64,000 nt of DNA from Actinernus sp. WN-2022 (GCA_030867875.1 JAOWCC010001589.1:89117537-89181536); one strand, 5' to 3'. Positions 34,183 to 47,700 are shown, numbered from the stretch's first letter. The notes: generated by a model not told the origin, from the letters alone. Translations and numbers: made by a program.

Positions 34183-34865
34183 TAGCTTTACCGATTTGTG
34201 TACAAACTTTATCTATCAATCATCCAGAGATTGACAGGTTAGGCTTTACCAGTTTACCTTGAAGTGACATCAACTAATTTCATGTGGCTACAAAGACGTT
34301 AATTATGCACCTCATTTGAATTTGTCCACAACACAATGTCAATGGCCATTATTAATGGCCATTCTGTGTGATGCACTGAACCAAGAAAATAATGCCTTTA
34401 AAAATTAAGCACTGTATTCTACAATCGTTCCTAATTTTGATTAACATATGTTGGCCCCATGTTTCCCCACCCTCGGGAATTTGACTGAAATTGATATATT
34501 TTTGTCAAATCCCCACCCCAATATTCAATACGAAAGGCAAAACATGTATATATATACCCGCACACAAATGACAAAGCATCATAAAATTTAAACGAAAAAT
34601 GCTGCAATATTACACTTTCAACTTCAATATAAAATTTCGTAGTCCTTGGTATATCGTTTTAGAGACCGTGTTGTGACGTATGCTATAAAACAAGGACAAA
34701 ATACTTACCTAAATAGAGAAGAAACACCACACCACTCGACTGGCAAAACCGAAACAAAATGGAGTCACGGCATCTGCCAAATCCTAATGTACGGTCTTCC
34801 TGTGGTAAAATGTACACCACAGGAGTCCCGGTATTTTTCAAACATCATGAATACAATAACCTATT

Positions 34866-34992
34866 ATGCCCTGATATAATTTTTGTCCGCGGGCATTATC
34901 TGATCCGAGAAGACAACAGTTCCCGAGAGCGAAGCTCGAGGAAAACTGTGAGCTCCGAGAATCAGATAATGTCCAAGGACAAATATCAGGGC
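34866..34992. mobile_element. Long hairpin, about 125 bp
   Basis: GCCCTGATAT at the left and ATATCAGGGC at the right enclose TTTGTCC, CATTATCTGAT, CGAG and CAGTT blocks, all matched on the other arm. AGCGAAGCT sits at the tip. This is a nearly full-length hairpin, probably a small foldback element. Confidence 0.7.
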
Positions 34993-35634
34993 AGATTTCG
35001 ACGCCACAATGTAGGTTATTGTCGTTATCATCCTTCAAATATTTTCTTTGACGCGCGCTTATACGCTCGCAGATATTTCCCGCTCGCGGAGAGAATATAT
35101 CGGTTCACGTGTCTCTTTCAAACAATCACGCGCGAGAGAAAATATTATGGGCTACGAGTCAATAGCCCATGAGGGCGAGAGGTCTAATTGTTTTAGTATA
35201 AACTAACTAGTCGGACAGTAGAAAATAATAGAAATAAACAAATTGAATTGAAAAAATGTTATTATTTCGTGAAATGCGTGCGGTTTTGCTCTACCATGGG
35301 CTATCACAAATATACCTATAGTAGGGTAGCCAATCGGAATGCAGGATTTGTAATAGTCCACTAGTTGGTTGATACTAATTGTTAATTATACCACAGGCCG
35401 GAGAAACGGCATTGCACATTCTTACCAAAAAATAGAAACAGGGGTGGGGCAGACGGGGAAGACGCGCGCGCGACGGGCTCATCCAAAGCGCATGCGCGTG
35501 ATGTTTTGCCGTGTGCATGCAGGAGTATCTTCTTGCTATGCCTATCACAGGAGTCCCGGTATCTCCTTGTTTATCTATTCTACTGTCCTCATGTGGTAAT
35601 AAATGTCTACCACAGGAGTCTCGGTATTTTCTTG

Positions 35635-35680
35635 TTACTCGGGCTGCCTGTGGTGGGCCTGAGCTTTAAAATGCGCTCTG
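35635..35680 (+). repeat. Solitary end of the TTACTCGGGC transposon family
   Basis: TTACTCGGGCTGCCTGTGG followed by GAGCTTTAAAATGCG matches the ends of the 5048-7385 element (the closer match is to its right end). No partner end is seen nearby. Confidence 0.6.
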
Positions 35681-36295
35681 GGATTTTTTTTGTCGTCCTC
35701 GACACAAGTGGGAAATTGCATAATACATGATAAGCTTGCTACTCTTGCGGGACAGAGTTTGTGACGACAACTTAACAACAACAAATACAACAATAACAAC
35801 GATTTTATTCACACTCTGTAATTAAGTCTGTATACATACTAAGTATTTTACGATGCCAATCGTGATTTCATGTTCTGTTTTAATACCGTAAACTTACATG
35901 TTCCAATCCCAATCTGATTCTCACGAAGACAGCATAATTCATCACCCAAAGTGAATCTTTTCGAAATTTGCTGTAATTGCAAAACAGATCGATGATAAAC
36001 AGGGCGATAAACGAGCGGACATGCGTATGCGACGTCTTCCCATATTTTATGCGTGCGCATTGCGGAGCCAGTAATTTTACTGACGTTCCAATCGCGGGCC
36101 CTGGAACGAGAATTGTTGACGTTTTTGCGATATTCTGTGCATCTTTTATTCTTGTATATGCTCAAAAACGCATGCTAGCGCACACAGCAAGATCGGAAGG
36201 CCCATTAGAACCGAGTTATTTCCGCTTCTCTCCAGTGAATTTGTCGAGTGTGTCGAGTGAAATATTCATAAACCACATTTAAAATAGCACATGCT

Positions 36296-37490
36296 TTTGT
36301 ACCTCAAAAGGTTGGTTTTGGGTTCCCTGTGGCTACGAATTCGACCATCGCTAACAAACTTTTGATATGGAGTTAGATTTTCCTAGAATTTTTCTAGCGA
36401 TACTGTACTCTAAATACAGCCTAAGTCTCAGGCATTCTTGTTGATATTTTTTCTGCGTGGGTTATAATACGTCACAAACCAGTACAAACCACAGGGACCA
36501 TTAACCGATCAGAAAAATTCGCAGCCAGAACTCCTTGGGAGTAGGTTACTCTAAATATACTCAAGTCATCAAGAAATAAAGATTGTTCGGGTTCAGTTCT
36601 CGTTTCGCAAAGTACGGTATAAGCCCCAACAGTTTTCTAGGTCTTAGGTATTAGTTTTGTAGACATCCGCGTTCTCCCTATGATATCAGTTCAAAACGCT
36701 CCACGAATGGATTCTAAATATGGTGTTTCGGGTCCAATTTCCCTTCCCCACCCCTCCCTTGAGTGAAAAATAGAAACCCAGAAAGTCCAGAAAGCGAAGT
36801 CGCTTTTCTGAGCCATTTTTGTCGGAAACGCATACCTGCCAACCTCTGGAGTTCTATAATCTGGAGAATGTTGGTTGAAGCTTTGTTATGACGTAATGTT
36901 TTCCGAAATTTTCCGAAGATACCCCGATTGTGTTCCGAAGACTTTCAGAAAGCTCTCGGAAAAATTAGTTTCAATTTTTTTGGTAGAACTGATTATTTAA
37001 AGAAATCCATAAAATGGCTAAAAACCGGGAGATTTGAGGCTCTATCCGGGAGACCGTGAGATGGGGTCCAAAATCTGGAGTCTCCGGCGCATAAACCGGG
37101 AGAGTTGGCAGGTATGGAAACGATCCCAACTCAGTTGTCATAACATCGCTAGATTATCATTCTATTACATACTGAGAGCTCTTGAGCGAGTGATTTGAGA
37201 AAAGGTGAAATTTCCGGCAACAACCAGGTAGTGATCGAGCGATTCGGCGCTATTTTGCCGTTGAGTTGCCTGCCTTGTCTTTTTCTTTCTCTATCCAGTT
37301 AACCCAAATGGAACACTTTTCCCACAAAAAAACATCACACAACACTCGACTAACTACTAATCTTGATTTCTTATGTATATTTAGAGCACAATATCGCTAA
37401 AGGTACATTCTAGGAGTGGAAATCTAAGGCCATATCAATGTTTGAATTCGTAACCACAGCGAACCCAATACTAAAATGTTGAGGTACAAA
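36296..37490. mobile_element. Inverted-repeat element with a second element nested in it
   Basis: The left TTTGTACCTCAA ... GGGTTCCCTGTGGCTACGAA is mirrored by TTCGTAACCACAGCGAACCC ... TTGAGGTACAAA at the right. The arms are about 48 bp and imperfect. The interior is non-coding. The 36831-37116 element is inserted near its middle. Confidence 0.6.
36831..37116. mobile_element. Small TIR element, CATACCTGCCAAC ends
   Basis: The ends CATACCTGCCAACC and GTTGGCAGGTATG are inverted. CCGGGAGA blocks recur inside. It is related in ends and composition to the element at 9863-10079. Confidence 0.65.
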
Positions 37491-37893
37491 GCAGTCGTAA
37501 TCGCTGCGATTGTTACGATCGTTGGAGAATGATTCCATATTGTGATGAAATTATCATAGCTGGGCCATATCTACCGATCTTTTACTCCGCGTCGGGTACT
37601 CGAACGGTGGACCGAGCGTCTGATTATGTGGCCACACCTATCGCTATCGGACCGTCCGATCCATCCGATCATATGGCTACACCTGTCCGCTTATTTTACT
37701 TTTTGTTTGCGCGAGAAGTGTAAATTAAAATGGCGCCCGTAGCAAGTCGTCCACGACTTTCAGCATCTGCCATGCCATCATGATGTCATATAATATTGGA
37801 TTCGCTCTCAAAATGCGGATCATATCCTCGTCTTTATTTCACGGCCTTCTCGTTGTGTCATGTATGTGATCACGCGGCGGCCATGTTGTTAGA

Positions 37894-37955
37894 GACAATA
37901 GGTTGTGTGACAATAGGTTGTGTGACAATAGGTTGTGTGACAATAGGTTGTGTCC
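37894..37955 (+). repeat. 15-bp tandem repeat, four copies
   Basis: GACAATAGGTTGTGT is repeated four times without divergence. The unit is a multiple of three, so frames pass through it as CVTIG repeats; no gene is supported. Confidence 0.9.
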
Positions 37956-38328
37956 TTTACAACGGAGCAGGTTCAGAACGTGTTTAGCTGGCGAAAACAA
38001 TGCTTTTTATTCTCCTGGGACTCGACATGGCCGCCGAGTAATAAACCCCACCGTTGTCGTGAGTGGGGGTTTGCTAAATTCACAGTTGTAATGTTTCAAC
38101 GTGGCGGACGCGAATTCCCACGAATCCGATGTGCATACAGTAGCAATTAGTTCCAACTGATAAAGCAACGCCTACTAATGAAGTTTCATTTGTTTTTGTG
38201 TTTGTTTGTGGTAAGGTATGCAGGATTAGTGACGGTTAAGGGGTTTTGTTTAGGGGATGGGGTAGGTTTGGGTCGATTCTTGGCCGGGTTCTAATATTTT
38301 TTTATATAGTTGATGGTAAGTGCATATC

Positions 38329-38574
38329 ATTAGATGACCGCCATAGCTACCCTCAAGTGGTCACAGGACAGTGCCAGTAGGATATAACTACCCTCATGTG
38401 GCAGCAGAATGGCAGTGGTGTAGATAGCAGTACATTTAGTTGCATATGCCACTATGATAACCGCTCGTGGTGTTGTATCATTAGATGACATAGCTACTCT
38501 CAGGTGGTAACAGGACAGTTTCAGTAGTGTAGATTGGTTTCGTATATATATATCATTAGATGACAGCCGTACCC
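38329..38574 (-). repeat. Tandem copies of the terminal collagen coding segment
   Basis: Just past the TAA stop, the minus strand repeats the last coding segment and stop region three more times with divergence: CTACACTACTGAAACTGTCC then TGTTACCACCTGAG; CTACACCACTGCCATTCTGC; CTACTGGCACTGTCCTGTGA. Two of these copies are followed by GTCATCTAATGATA, as is the genuine end. The copies encode variants of the C-terminal LHYWNCPATT. Confidence 0.75.
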
Positions 38575-38763
38575 TTAGGTGGTAGCAGGACAGTTCCAGT
38601 AGTGTAGATAGCAGAACATTTTTCCAGAAGATGCTACAAAGTAGTTCGCCTGTCCTTTGCATGCACACTTGTAGTATCGTTTTCCCGCGGCGTTAGTTAA
38701 CGTGCTGAAGACGTATTCCTTGGCTGCATTCGTTGAGCAGGTAGCACCTACTATCTTCTTATC
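38575..38763 (-). CDS. Collagen gene exon 7: C-terminal C4-like domain
   Basis: After GTTATTTTAG the frame reads DKKIVGATCSTNAAKEYVFS ... KRYYKCACKGQ ... MFCYLHYWNCPATT, then TAA at 38575. The TCSTN, YxCxCKG and CxxHYWxCP motifs with paired Cys are what I expect at the end of short-chain collagen C4-like proteins. It is separated from exon 6 by about 7 kb, including the 31-bp minisatellite. No AATAAA lies close downstream. Confidence 0.85.
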   Translation of the reverse strand, partial: DKKIVGATCSTNAAKEYVFSTLTNAAGKRYYKCACKGQANYFVASSGKMFCYLHYWNCPATT

Positions 38764-41700
38764 CTAAAATAACAACATTAATAGTTAGATGTGTAGTTTT
38801 GAATGTTATTACATGATAGTCAGTGGTATGGATATGTTATTACATGATAGTCAGTGGTATGGATATGTTATTACATGTTAATGTTCAAATTTCGTGCATT
38901 GTACAAAATCCAAGCATGTGATTGGCTAATGAGCGTGCATTATTGGTGACCACAGCACTCGACCCAGACCCTCTCTTACCTATAGGGAAAGGGAGATCTA
39001 GTCCTTCGCTTAGTTACGTGTTTGGACGGCTTGGAAAAACTCATCGCATATTAAACAGTGAAAATGCAGACAATTACTAGAAAGGTAACGGCAGGATTGA
39101 ACTCTGTTGACTGTGTGACAGAAGATATATATTTTGAGGCGAACATTTGCATAATTTCTCGTTGGAAATGGCTGATTTGCGAGTGCTGGAAGTACAACTT
39201 TACAAATCAACATGTGTCCGAGTGAACAAAGGTTTCTACAACACTCTAGTAGTCTTACTTAAGAAATGGATTGTATTTCCGAGACCTTACTCTGTCAATA
39301 AGAGGAGAAAATTAAGCGAGAATTCAGTGGATGGTTCGTAAACCCAGGATATTTGATTTGGAAAATGTTTGCATCGGAGCCGAGCACATGGCCGGAGGCC
39401 GGTTTCGAGTCAAGATTTTAATTCACTGCCCTACTGGAATCTGCAGGTTAGTTATTTTCGAATGAAAGAAACTATTAAAGAAAGCAGACTATCTAGGAGT
39501 TAAGCCGGCTAAATAATTGATATTTTAATACATGGCTCCAAGAGAAACGTTTTCGAGTTAAATGTACAATCATACTATTCGCCTCGCATTATGTTTTCAG
39601 GCAAACATTTGCATAATCGTTCGTTAGAAATGGCTGATTTGCAAGCGCTGGAAGTACAACAACTAACTAGTCAACATGTGTCTGAGTAAACAAAAGTTTC
39701 TTCAACACTCTAGCAGTCCAAACTGAAGAAACGGATTTTATTTCCGGCGAGACCTTACTCTGTCAATAAGAGGAGACAATGAAGCGACAATTCAGTGGAA
39801 GGTTAAAAACCTAGGATATTTTTATTTGGAAAATGTTTGCATCAGAGCCGAGCACATGGAGGCCGGTTTCAAGATTTCAATTCACTGGAATCTGCAGGTT
39901 AGTTATTTTCGAATGAAAGAAATTATTAAAGAAAGTAGACTATCTAGGAGTTAAGCCGGCTAAATATCAGTTTTAATATCAGTTTTAATACATGGCTCCA
40001 AGAGAAACGTTTTCGAGTTAAATGTACAAACATGTACTCGCAAGGCGTCAACTAAACTGACCGAACGCCAAAGTAAATTATTCTTTGCAAAGTTATCTAC
40101 TTCTGTTTTTATTCATTGTCTATTGAAATGACTTTTCTTTGTGGAGATATTTACCGTAAAATGATTTAATTCATGCGAAATATTTGACTTCTTTATGAAA
40201 TTGTTATTGACAACTGATTGAAATTGAAATTCACGGCTGACAGTGCACTCAGTTTGAATATTAAAAGGGTTAGAGACTTTATGTTTGTGCTTTATCGGCA
40301 AAATACAGTCACTTGCTGACTGTACGATGAACTCAAAATTTCTTCATACTGCATTCGGCCTTCGGCCTCATGCAGTATTCATTATTTTTCGTTCATCGTA
40401 CAGTCAGCGCGTGCCTGTATTTGTCGATAAAGAACTCACAAGCAGTCTCTAACCCTTACATAGTCAGTGGTATGGATATGTTATTACATGATAGTCAGTG
40501 GTATGGATATGTTATTACATGATAGTCAGTGGTATGGATATGTTATTACATGATAGTCAGTGGTATGGATATGTTATTACATGATAGTCAGTGGTATGGA
40601 TATGTTATTACATGATAGTCAGTGGTATGGATATGTTATTACATGATAGTCAGTGGTATGGATATGTTATTACATGATAGTCAGTGGTATGGATATGTTA
40701 TTACATGATAGTCAGTGGTATGGATATGTTATTACATGATAGTCAGTGGTATGGATATGTTATTACATGATAGTCAGTGGTATGGATATGTTATTACATG
40801 ATAGTCAGTGGTATGGATATGTTATTACATGATAGTCAGTGGTATGGATATGTTATTACATGATAGTCAGTGGTATGGATATGTTATTACATGATAGTCA
40901 GTGGTATGGATATGTTATTACATGATAGTCAGTGGTATGGATATGTTATTACATGATAGTCAGTGGTATGGATATGTTATTACATGATAGTCAGTGGTAT
41001 GGATATGTTATTACATGATAGTCAGTGGTATGGATATGTTATTACATGATAGTCAGTGGTATGGATATGTTATTACATGATAGTCAGTGGTATGGATATG
41101 TTATTACATGATAGTCAGTGGTATGGATATGTTATTACATGATAGTCAGTGGTATGGATATGTTATTACATGATAGTCAGTGGTATGGATATGTTATTAC
41201 ATGATAGTCAGTGGTATGGATATGTTATTACATGATAGTCAGTGGTATGGATATGTTATTACATGATAGTCAGTGGTATGGATATGTTATTACATGATAG
41301 TCAGTGGTATGGATATGTTATTACATGATAGTCAGTGGTATGGATATGTTATTACATGATAGTCAGTGGTATGGATATGTTATTACATGATAGTCAGTGG
41401 TATGGATATGTTATTACATGATAGTCAGTGGTATGGATATGTTATTACATGATAGTCAGTGGTATGGATATGTTATTACATGATAGTCAGTGGTATGGAT
41501 ATGTTATTACATGATAGTCAGTGGTATGGATATGTTATTACATGATAGTCAGTGGTATGGATATGTTATTACATGATAGTCAGTGGTATGGATATGTTAT
41601 TACATGATAGTCAGTGGTATGGATATGTTATTACATGATAGTCAGTGGTATGGATATGTTATTACATGATTAAGTCAGTGGTATGGATATGTTATTACAT

Positions 41701-44700
41701 GATAGTCAGTGGTATGGATATGTTATTACATGATAGTCAGTGGTATGGATATGTTATTACATGATAGTCAGTGGTATGGATATGTTATTACATGATAGTC
41801 AGTGGTATGGATATGTTATTACATGATAGTCAGTGGTATGGATATGTTATTACATGATAGTCAGTGGTATGGATATGTTATTACATGATAGTCAGTGGTA
41901 TGGATATGTTATTACATGATAGTCAGTGGTATGGATATGTTATTACATGATAGTCAGTGGTATGGATATGTTATTACATGATAGTCAGTGGTATGGATAT
42001 GTTATTACATGATAGTCAGTGGTATGGATATGTTATTACATGATAGTCAGTGGTATGGATATGTTATTGCATGATAGTCGGTGGTATGGATATGTTATTA
42101 CATGATAGTCAGTGGTATGGATATGTTATTACATGATAGTCAGTGGTATGGATATGTTATTACATGATAGTCAGTGGTATGGATATGTTATTACATGATA
42201 GTCAGTGGTATGGATATGTTATTGCATGATAGTCAGTGGTATGGATATGTTATTGCATGATAGTCAGTGGTATGGATGTGTTATTGCATGATAGTCAGTG
42301 GTATGGATGTGTTATTGCATGATAGTCAGTGGTATGGATATGTTATTACATGATAGTCAGTGGTATGGATATGTTATTACATGATAGTCAGTGGTATGGA
42401 TATGTTATTACATGATAGTCAGTGGTATGGATATGTTATTTCATGATAGTCAGTGGTATGGATATGTTATTACATGATAGTCAGTGGTATGGATATGTTA
42501 TTACATGATAGTCAGTGGTATGGATATGTTATTACATGATAGTCAGTGGTATGGATATGTTATTACATGATAGTCAGTGGTATGGATATGTTATTACATG
42601 ATAGTCAGTGGTATGGATATGTTATTACATGATAGTCAGTGGTATGGATATGTTATTACATGATAGTCAGTGGTATGGATATGTTATTACATGATAGTCA
42701 GTGGTATGGATATGTTATTACATGATAGTCAGTGGTATGGATATGTTATTACATGATAGTCAGTGGTATGGATATGTTATTACATGATAGTCAGTGGTAT
42801 GGATATGTTATTACATGATAGTCAGTGGTATGGATATGTTAGTACATGATAGTCAGTGGTATGGATATGTTATTACATGATAGTCAGTGGTATGGATATG
42901 TTAGTACATGATAGTCAGTGGTATGGATATGTTAGTACATGATAGTCAGTGGTATGGATATGTTAGTACATGATAGTCAGTGGTATGGATATGTTATTAC
43001 ATGATAGTCAGTGGTATGGATATGTTATTACATGATAGTCAGTGGTATGGATATACAGGCTGATAGTAAAATCGTAAAAATGATATCACACTGCCTCCAG
43101 TGGAGATAACAAATGTGATCGCTTCACAAACCAAACCAATTTTGTGATTTTGTGATTTGAGCTCCTCAATAACTATCTAATGTATCTAAAATGTGTAATA
43201 CACGACTATTAAGAGACAAATACTACCTAAGTAGTTTTATTTTATTTCCGACATGGTTTTGACAGGCTTTTAAAGACATTTTGATGATTTTGCTGATCTT
43301 CAAAATTTGAAATGAAAATTCTCAACAGGTGGTTTTCATGTAACAAACATTAAATTACATGGCTGCGTTCACTCATCAGTTATCAAGCTAAATACTGCAA
43401 GATAAATCCCGTCCGTGTAAGAGCGAATTTAAGATACGGACTCTATGGACTCAGTACGATTATTGTTGGGCATGCGGTCGACTAGAGTACTGGACCGAGC
43501 TTGTACGCTACGAATGGCGCGAAAAAAATCAACATATTGGCGAAACTGAGCTGAAGCCGTCGCAGTAATTACCGACCGAATTGGCCGAAATTCCCAAATA
43601 AGCGGCTATGCCCAGAAACGCTGTAAACTGGAAGAGAAAGCAATTGATTGTGTTGTTTAAAGATTATCTGTTGATGGAGGGCAGGGGAGGCTCGATTTCC
43701 AGCAGCTGCTTGGTGTCCTCTCCTCCCCCAAGAAAGACGGCTGGACGCGTCAGCAGCCAATCGTGTCAGTGACGTCACGTTACACTTATTTGATGTGCAT
43801 CAATTCCGTTGCAAATCCTTGAAATTTTGCAGCCCAAACAGGTCTTAGCCTTAACAGTGACTGTCATTGTGAAAACATTTCATATAGTTTATGCTTCCTG
43901 CTCCATTCCTGCAGGCGGATCACTGATTGGCCAAAACGAACAATAGCCATCCCGGTGCCTTTTGGCGGAGATCGCGGGCGCATCTTTTATAGAAACAACT
44001 AAAAATCGCCTGGGTCACAACTGGTCAGCGGTTTGCTTCTCGCCACTGTGGCCAGGGTTGGAGCTCTGCTAACATGTGGTCAGTTGAGTTTGTTGGTATC
44101 TCGCCCTTGCTCCGAGAGTTTTTCTCCGAATTCTCCGGTTTTCCTCCCTCCACAAAAATCAACACGATCTGTGGTTTAGTTGGGCCCTGACTTTGATCAG
44201 CCACTATGGTTGTTTCAGGTCCCGATAATATCCAATAAAGTAAAAGTAAAGTCACCTTTATTTATAGAGGGTTTAAACACTTTAACCGGCTAGCAGTTAT
44301 CTAACACGTGACCCTCTCTTTACTTTAGTCCTACACTTTTACGTCCTTATACGAGAAGACGAGAAGGTCTGTTTACTGTTCGATTACGTAAAGGCAGCAC
44401 CTTCTACTCAGTTATTTCAAGACCCTGAGTGTTGGTCCGGCCAAGGTTTGAACCCACAAGGTTTGAACCAACAGACCGGAGCTTAAGCACTGAGCTAACC
44501 GGCTTTTATCCAGTATTTCAAACACTGCATCTGACTAACTACGTACACTGTAGACTACGAAAATCGCGCTGACTACTCACCGAGAATCGCGTTCCAGTCC
44601 CTTATTGGTACACATCTGCCAGAGTCGTATCTTAAAGTCCCTAATATCCACTTTACAACACGAGTCGGCTTGAGCTGCTTTCATTTTCAATTGTTTCGTT

Positions 44701-47700
44701 GACATTAACGTCATGAATCTTGTTGCAAAAAAATATGCTGCGCCCATGAATCTTGCGCCAATTTATAACAAGCACACCGATTATAATTTGACAAGAGGTT
44801 TGACCAATAATTTATAAATCGAACTTCACTAGCAACATATTATATAGAGCCCCATAGCACGATGCAAACTCGCGCGCTAATTGGCTAATGAAATGTTGAA
44901 TATTTTGTGGAATTCAATGATGGAGCTCTTTTTCTCAGGTTTTACATTTTCACTTATCGTCACCACCATTAACAAGTGATTTCAACAGGCCGCTGGTTTT
45001 CTAAATCTTTCAAACATTCACAATTTTGTCTCCAGTTAATGCACTTTCGCTTTCTTGTTAAAGATTACCGCTTAGAGTTATAATACCTAAGGTTCAACAG
45101 AGCTCTTTTAAACTGCGCTCTAGAATTCGAACTAGCCAGCTGCTTCACTGCAACACTGAACGATTTAAAACATTATAATTATATTAACAGGCTTTCCATT
45201 TCGTATCATTTAGCGTTATCTATAGTTATTAACACTCATTGTAACGTACTATATGTTTTCCGTTGTACGAAATAAAGACGCTGCCTATTGTTATTATTAT
45301 TATTATTATTACTAAAGAGCGAAAGGAATCAAGCTATAATTGGACTGACAGCGAAGTCGTTGCTCACAACATTTGGTTTTCCGACATAAAAACTGCATTT
45401 TTATGCTTGAAAATAAGTTACCTGTATTTTATTCAGTTAGATACCGTACACTTATGATTAATTATTTGGCTGGATTTCTGAAACAAGCGCATTTACCGCG
45501 CAATAGGTTTCTGGAGCGTGGCGGGAATTTCAGCAAGACTGTTTCAAACTGACTATATTCTTTATTTATTTTCGTAAATGCTATGGGATTCAAAGCCGAA
45601 AATTAATTGCCCGACTCGGGAATTCCACGTTAAATTGCACTCGAGAAAACCGATATTGGTTTTGCCGTGCGACTTAACGTGGCATTACCGAGTCAGGCAT
45701 GTGATTTTCAAATTAAACAATTTTAAACAAATTCTTACACTCGGTTCCGGGAGGATGACGTCAGTAGTGGCTGAACTGCCTGGTGTTACCGGCACACTGG
45801 TTGTTAGTTTGTATTCACAAAGGCTAAAGTTTCCGCCTGTGCCCTGAGGTCCGGTGGGACCTTGGGGACCCTGGACCCCCTGCAGGCCTCGAGGACCTTC
45901 CGATCCATTGTTGCCAGTAGGTCCTTGAAGGCCTTGTGGTCCTGATGACCCTCGTGGACCAACAGGACCCTGCGAACCATTAAATCCTCGAGGGCCAACT
46001 GGACCAGCCATTTTACTAACACCAATTATCTGATATAGAAATAGTAGATAATGTACGTAGACGGCAGGCATATTAGCATACAAATCATACAAATATTCGG
46101 AACAGAGGCCGGGCTTCCTGTTGTAACATTGCCCCAGGCTCTCCTGCTCTCTGCTTGAATCGAGCATTTAACCACAGGCAGCTACTTAATTCACTGATAT
46201 TTTAATTAGAAACTCGAAACCTGTAATTACCATATTTACCTTATATGTCAGAGTGGAGTTCATATTCTTTACCGCTCCATGTAATGTTAAGTCCGCCTCT
46301 TGCAGCTGAGCTGTGGTAGAATTCACCTGTAAAACATTAGCCTGTAAAAGTGTCCTGCCTTGTAAGTTAGTTTGAGTACCAATGGCCAGTCGGTTAATGA
46401 CCTCTCCCTAATCGCGTTTAATCATTGCACTGTTTCTCTATTAACACCATCCTATACATGCTCGATATAATGTTAATGATAGGATTCAGTTTAATCATTG
46501 CACTGTTTCTCTATTAACACCATCCTGTGCTCGATATAATGTTAATGATAGGATTCAGTTTAATCATTGCATGCACTGTTTCTCTATCCTATGCTCGATA
46601 TAATGTTAATGGTAGGATTCAGTTTAATCATTGCACTGTTTCTCTATTAACACCATCCTATGCTCGATATAATGTTAATGGTAGGATTCAGTTTAATCAT
46701 TGCACTGTTTCTCTATCCTATGCTCGATATAATGTTAATGGTAAGATTCAGTTTAATCATTGCACTTGCTCGATATAATGTTAATGGTAGGATTCAGTTT
46801 AACTTCATTGCACTGTTTCTCTATCCTATGCTCGATATAATGTTAATGGTAGGATTCAGTTTAATCATTGCACTGTTTCTCTATCCTATGCTCGATATAA
46901 TGTTAATGATAGGATTCAGTTGTACAGCTCATGACGGAGTAACGGTGCTTATAATAGACGCAACAAAATATCTAGACTCTGATTGGTCAATAACGAATGC
47001 ATAAAAATATTAAAGAGTGCATAGTCGCATGCTCTCAGAAAGTATTTGTGTTACAGGTCCCGACCGGCACAATAAATAACAACACATGCACCAAGGTTTT
47101 CCAAGTGGTTTCCAATATATTCTGATGTGTTCGATGTATTATCACTTGTATATAACTCTTTCAGTATCTGACTCCAACTAACTTAATTCTAATTCTCAAG
47201 TGCTATTCATACGCATACCAGAGCGTTAACGCCCCCTATCACATTACAATTGCTATTGTGTGCAACTTGAGCCCCTCACATTTGCACCGAGTATGCTATA
47301 CACAAAACATCGCATGAACTGCCCGTGCTATATATACTTGATTTATGGTCACTGAGCGATATTTTGAAAGTTCTCAAATTGCACTTGCCTGAAGGCTCGT
47401 GTAATTATCAGAACCTTCAAAATATCACTCAGTCAGCCCATAAATCACGCTTAGCATGAGCAGTTCATGCGATTTCCTCTACTTACCATGCTAGCTAGTG
47501 CTTGTAGCGTTGCAGTAACGTCACTGCGCCACTTATTTGTCGAGTTAATAATCGTTAGTAAAGCATCAGATTTTGCTTGTGCCTGCAATTAAAAGGAACA
47601 AAAACAAGCATTTAGAATGAAGTTCCGACATATAGCTTACGCGCACCGTTTGAACTAACCTGCATATATAAAGGCTAAACCAAAGACATGCATAAACGTT

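Noticed and set aside
39147..39341. A gene starting MADLRVLEVQLYKS
   Set aside because: The duplicated copy 462 bp away has an early stop, the frame matches nothing I know, and it lies in the block interrupting the minisatellite.
40458..43055. A CRISPR-like array of 31-bp repeats
   Set aside because: There are no unique spacers: units are directly head to tail, and the context is a eukaryotic intron.
43569..44255. Minus-strand frames between the collagen exons as extra exons
   Set aside because: No flanking splice sites in matching phase, and the composition resembles dispersed repeats; exon 6 and exon 7 already join in phase 0.
46527..47004. A hydrophobic repeat protein (MLDIMLMVGFSLIIAL units)
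   Set aside because: Translation of the 60-bp tandem repeat in intron 4 of a gene on the other strand.
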